Below the pieces are notes generated by a model. It was not told the origin of the DNA, ran no database searches, and saw only the letters and a list, made by a program, of their open reading frames with translations. A DNA stretch of 26,189 nucleotides from an uncultured Oscillospiraceae bacterium. Its GTDB lineage: Bacteria > Bacillota > Clostridia > Oscillospirales > Acutalibacteraceae. Shown one piece after another: positions 23,406 to 26,189 of the stretch. The stretch covers positions 1 through 26,189 of the forward strand of contig CAUDCW010000019.1 of NCBI GenBank assembly GCA_958448165.1. The letters are read 5' to 3'. The position numbers were made by a program, and so were the translations under genes. Positions within the stretch are counted from its first letter, which is position 1. Each line of letters opens with the position of its first letter.

Positions 23406-23556
23406 GTCTGTTGTTTCTGAAATTATTGTTCTGATTGTTGTTCTGCTTGTTGTTTCGGAAATTGTTATTGTTGTTGTTCTGATTGTTATTCTGGTTGTTC
23501 TGATTGTTCTGGTTATTGTTCTGGAAATTGTTGTTCTGATTAACTCTTCTGTTCAT
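23389..23556 (-). CDS. Asn/Gln-rich 55-residue microprotein
   Basis: A short minus-strand frame with a strong ribosome site (GGGAGGTG, 7 nt before the ATG at 23556) and a TGA at 23391-23389. The 55 residues contain 33 Asn, 10 Gln, 5 Arg, 1 Lys and 4 Phe; the start is MNRRVNQNNNFQNNNQ and the end is FRNNRQNQNF. Asn runs are broken by Gln every two to four residues and by Phe-Arg pairs. It has no signal peptide and no TM segment, so it would be a low-complexity, prion-like or RNA/surface-binding protein, possibly structural. Asn is encoded by both AAC and AAT and Gln by CAG mainly, so the frame is not a simple trinucleotide repeat. Other frames of this stretch give only hydrophobic repeats. Function unknown; it is not a member of a family I recognise. 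Confidence 0.72.
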   Translation of the reverse strand: MNRRVNQNNNFQNNNQNNQNNQNNNQNNNNNNFRNNKQNNNQNNNFRNNRQNQNF

Positions 23557-23619
23557 CAATTTCACCTCCCGACCAATTCTATTATTAACAAATAAATTTC
23601 GTTTATGCTTGGAGATACT

Positions 23620-24969
23620 ATGAATATAAGCTTACCGCAGGATTTTAAAACAGATATGATAAACCTGCTCGGCGGTGAATATCAGTCCTTTTTAAATGAA
23701 TATGAAAAGCCGCCGTACAGGGGACTCAGGCTGAATACTCTTAAATGCAGTGCGCAAAAGCTTGAGGCTGTTTTTGGCGAAGAAATACGGAAAAATCCAT
23801 TTAATAAAAACGGGTATTACCTCGATAATTCTGTTTCGGGCATCGGCACAACGCCGCTTCATCACGCAGGAGCGTTCTATGTTCAGGAGCCGTCCGCAAT
23901 GAGTGCAGTCACTCTGCTGGACGTAAAGGAAAACGATAAGGTTTTAGACTTGTGCGCCGCACCGGGCGGCAAGTCAACGCAGATTGCCGCCGCACTGAAC
24001 GGAACAGGACTTTTGTGGAGCAACGAGATAATAAAATCGAGGGCGAATATTCTTTTATCGAATATTGAGCGATGCGGCGTAAAAAATGCTGTGGTATCAA
24101 GCGAAACACCAAAACGCCTGTGCGATACTCTTGCAGGCTATTTTGACAAGGTGCTTGTCGATGCGCCGTGTTCGGGCGAGGGAATGTTCCGCAAGGACAA
24201 CGACGCAATAAACGAGTGGAGCCGTGACAATGTTATGCTCTGCAAGGCACGCCAGCTTGAAATTCTTGACTGTGCCGCAAAAGCTCTGAAGCAGGGCGGC
24301 GAGCTGGTTTATTCCACCTGCACCTTTTCGTATGAGGAAAACGAGGAGGTCACAGCCGAATTTCTTCAAAGCCACCCCGACTTTATCACTGTTGAAAGCA
24401 ACGAAAGCTTCGGCAGAAAAACGGAAAATAACGGTGTGCGTATTTTCCCGATGGACGGCGGCGAGGGGCATTATGCGGTCAAGCTTGAGAGAATAGGTGA
24501 AAATCCGTATCACACGCCTGAATTTGATTATTCGGGAATTAACACCCGTGAGTATAAAAAATATGAAAATGATATTTTGTCGCTTTACAAAAGCTTAATT
24601 AAAAATCCTGCTGCTTGCCGCTTTATGCTTCAGAAAGACAATGTTCTGCTTCTGCCCGATACAATGCCCGACTTCAGCGGACTGAACATACTGCGTGCAG
24701 GCGTGATACTTGCGCAGATAAAGAAAAACCGTCTTGAACCGCACCACAGCTTTTTTATGACGTTACACCCGGACGAGGTTTATCAATATGTTGATTTCCC
24801 GTCCGACAGCCGGGAGATAAAGGCTTATCTTCACGGTGAGGAAACAGACGCTGATGAAAGCTTAAAGGGCTACTGTCTTGTCTGTGTTGACGGAGTAAGC
24901 GCAGGCTTTGCAAAGGCGGTCGGCGGACGGCTTAAGAATAAATACCCTAAAGGGTTGAGGAATAATTAG
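23620..24969 (+). CDS. rsmF: RsmF-type 16S rRNA m5C methyltransferase
   Basis: A 449-residue NOL1/NOP2/Sun family enzyme that methylates C5 of cytidine in 16S rRNA. SAM motif: VLDLCAAPGGKSTQIAAAL (108-126). The two catalytic Cys are in DAPCSGEGMFRK (Cys184) and VYSTCTFSYEENE (Cys234). The C-terminal third is an RsmF-specific RNA-binding/PUA-like domain (AELLQ-like region, then LRAGVILAQIKKNRLEPHHSFF). ATG at 23620 is preferred, with GGAG 6 nt upstream; an ATG at 23605 lacks a site. The stop codon TAG at 24967 merges with the first heptamer of a repeat array. Likely first gene of a run with rsmA. Confidence 0.93.
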   Translation: MNISLPQDFKTDMINLLGGEYQSFLNEYEKPPYRGLRLNTLKCSAQKLEAVFGEEIRKNPFNKNGYYLDNSVSGIGTTPLHHAGAFYVQEPSAMSAVTLLDVKENDKVLDLCAAPGGKSTQIAAALNGTGLLWSNEIIKSRANILLSNIERCGVKNAVVSSETPKRLCDTLAGYFDKVLVDAPCSGEGMFRKDNDAINEWSRDNVMLCKARQLEILDCAAKALKQGGELVYSTCTFSYEENEEVTAEFLQSHPDFITVESNESFGRKTENNGVRIFPMDGGEGHYAVKLERIGENPYHTPEFDYSGINTREYKKYENDILSLYKSLIKNPAACRFMLQKDNVLLLPDTMPDFSGLNILRAGVILAQIKKNRLEPHHSFFMTLHPDEVYQYVDFPSDSREIKAYLHGEETDADESLKGYCLVCVDGVSAGFAKAVGGRLKNKYPKGLRNN

Positions 24970-25068
24970 AGTTTGGAGTTTGGAATTAGGAGTTAGGAGT
25001 TTGGAGATTTACGGTTTTTATTAATACTGAAAACTTAAAACTTAAAATTCAAAACTATAACCTCAAAA
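24969..25068 (+). repeat. Paired inverted heptamer arrays between rsmF and rsmA
   Basis: Six purine-strand heptamers (24969-25010: GAGTTTG twice, GAATTAG, GAGTTAG, GAGTTTG, GAGATTT) and six complementary units (25027-25068: CTGAAAA, CTTAAAA twice, TTCAAAA, CTATAAC, CTCAAAA). The 16-bp gap has no palindromic arms, as if the core were lost. The last unit abuts the ribosome site of rsmA. Confidence 0.85.
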
Positions 25069-25077
25069 GGTGCTAAT

Positions 25078-25944
25078 ATGGAAAAGTTATCGAACATTTC
25101 AAATATAAAATCAATACTTTCACGCCACGGCTTTACGTTTTCAAAGTCACTCGGGCAGAATTTTCTTATCAATCCCTCTGTCTGCCCAAGAATGGCGGAG
25201 GAAAGCGGCGCAGGGCAGGGAGTAGGCGTGATTGAAATCGGTCCGGGTATCGGCGTTTTAACCTGTGAGCTTGCACGCCTTGCCGACAGGGTCGTGTCGG
25301 TTGAGCTTGACAAAAGGCTGATACCTGTGCTTGCAGAAACGCTTGCCGAGTTTGACAATGTAAAAATCATCAACGACGACGCCCTCAAGGTCGATTTTCA
25401 CAGGCTTATCGAGGACGAGTTCAGAGGTATGCCTGTCTGCATCTGCGCAAATCTGCCTTATTATATAACCTCACCGGTGATAATGCGTCTGCTCGAATTA
25501 AGACTGCCTATACAAGCGATAACGGTTATGGTTCAGAAAGAGGCGGCACAGCGTATCTGTGCCGAACCGGGAACACGGCAGTCCTCGGCGCTTACCGTTG
25601 CCGTCAGCTATTACGCCGAAGCCGAGATGCTTTTTAATGTTTCGTCCGGCAGCTTTATGCCTGCTCCCAAGGTTGACTCGGCTGTCATACGGCTTAATAT
25701 CAACAAAACGCCGCCCGTATCGGTGACTGACGAGGGATTGCTTTTTAAGATAATCAAAGCGTCTTTCGGTCAAAGAAGAAAAACCCTGTCCAACTCGCTA
25801 AGCGCAGGTATGAATATTGAAAAAGCCAAAATCAATCAGATTCTCGATAAATGCGGCATACCGGCAAATTACCGTGCCGAGCAGCTTACTCTGCAGAATT
25901 TCGCCGATTTATCAAATCAGACGGCAAAGGAGCTTACGTTATGA
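25078..25944 (+). CDS. rsmA: 16S rRNA dimethyladenosine transferase RsmA (KsgA)
   Basis: A 288-residue enzyme that dimethylates A1518 and A1519 of 16S rRNA late in small-subunit assembly. Motifs: SLGQNFL (24-30), SAM-binding EIGPGIG (53-59), VELDKR, and catalytic NLPYYIT (125-131). The C-terminal helical domain contains FGQRRKTLSNSL. The ATG follows AAAAGG. Its stop overlaps the ATG of the next small gene (ATGA), so the two are translationally coupled. Confidence 0.97.
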   Translation: MEKLSNISNIKSILSRHGFTFSKSLGQNFLINPSVCPRMAEESGAGQGVGVIEIGPGIGVLTCELARLADRVVSVELDKRLIPVLAETLAEFDNVKIINDDALKVDFHRLIEDEFRGMPVCICANLPYYITSPVIMRLLELRLPIQAITVMVQKEAAQRICAEPGTRQSSALTVAVSYYAEAEMLFNVSSGSFMPAPKVDSAVIRLNINKTPPVSVTDEGLLFKIIKASFGQRRKTLSNSLSAGMNIEKAKINQILDKCGIPANYRAEQLTLQNFADLSNQTAKELTL

Positions 25945-26126
25945 AATTTATAAAAAAATACAGCGCAGTAATTTGTATTATCGCCTCGGTCATTGTGCTT
26001 CTTGTTTCTTTTGCCTCTTATCTTTTTGCAACGCTTGATGAACGCACTCTGCTGGCGCAGACCGCCTGTGTGCTTGCGCTGTTCGCTGTTATCATCGGGA
26101 TGCTTAAATTTGACGACAAGGACTAA
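25941..26126 (+). CDS. Small two-TM membrane protein, 61 residues
   Basis: It begins MKFIKKYSAV and has two hydrophobic segments (about 8-30 and 38-55) separated by a short ATLDERTL loop, with a charged FDDKD tail. The ATG overlaps the rsmA stop by 4 nt and has AAAGGAG 8 nt upstream, so it is translated from the same mRNA as rsmA. A longer in-frame reading lies within rsmA and is not used. No family recognised; its place after rsmA does not show its function. Nothing supported is seen from 26127 to the window end. Confidence 0.75.
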   Translation: MKFIKKYSAVICIIASVIVLLVSFASYLFATLDERTLLAQTACVLALFAVIIGMLKFDDKD

Positions 26127-26189
26127 GCCGTAATATTGTAGGTTTGTCAATGATGTGTTACAAAATTAGAAAACTTCGCCGGTAGAAAG

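Noticed and set aside
23404..23595. A plus-strand 63-residue Val/Leu/Ile-rich reading frame
   Set aside because: It is the antisense of the Asn-rich gene, has no ribosome site, and its composition comes from GTT/ATT/CTG complementing Asn/Gln codons.

Overview
The window looks like a spore-forming, anaerobic gut or rumen Clostridia chromosome, probably Oscillospiraceae/Ruminococcaceae-like. The clues are a YunB-type sporulation protein, a CIRCE-controlled groESL operon, an aspS-gatCAB operon, frequent Shine-Dalgarno motifs of the AAGGAGG type, and cohesin-like/dockerin proteins next to an alpha-amylase. Genus assignment is inference. No rRNA, tRNA, CRISPR array, insertion sequence or prophage was seen.

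Layout. 1-2866: the 3' end of a secreted scaffold-like protein (two cohesin-like modules plus a dockerin), then a lipoprotein alpha-amylase of the AmyE type. 3053-6866: a D,D-carboxypeptidase, glucose-6-phosphate isomerase, a small P-loop protein and an MmcQ/YjbR-alkyltransferase fusion. 6867-8193: repeat-rich DNA around a small membrane protein. 8194-9519: a MATE exporter. 9803-12893: a membrane protein with a zinc ribbon, one TM segment and an extracellular cohesin-like module, then YunB and an RlmL-type methyltransferase. 12894-13566: about 670 bp of non-coding DNA with pentamer repeats, inverted repeats and a large palindromic element. 13567-15571: CIRCE-groS-groL. 15775-17023: a lipoprotein and a zinc-ribbon membrane protein. 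17223-22174: aspS-gatC-gatA-gatB on the minus strand. 22671-26126: a LUD protein, a previously hidden 55-residue Asn-rich microprotein on the minus strand, RsmF-like and RsmA methyltransferases and a 61-residue membrane protein.

How the parts fit. The amylase, the dockerin-ended module protein and the membrane-tethered cohesin-like protein could belong to a cell-surface polysaccharide system. The three cohesin-like modules share a (V/I)NG-x4-KGD start and a GYNF motif, and the amylase and tethered cohesin genes have almost the same promoter layout. AspRS with GatCAB points to tRNA-dependent amidation. Three rRNA methyltransferases and GroESL are housekeeping.

The strongest non-coding signal is a modular intergenic element seen about five times. 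A degenerate 7-bp tandem array of purine-rich strand composition comes first, then one or two self-palindromic arms of the GGAAC...GTTCC type, then a small GC-rich hairpin before GACAACC, then a 7-bp array of the complementary composition. The stems covary between copies.
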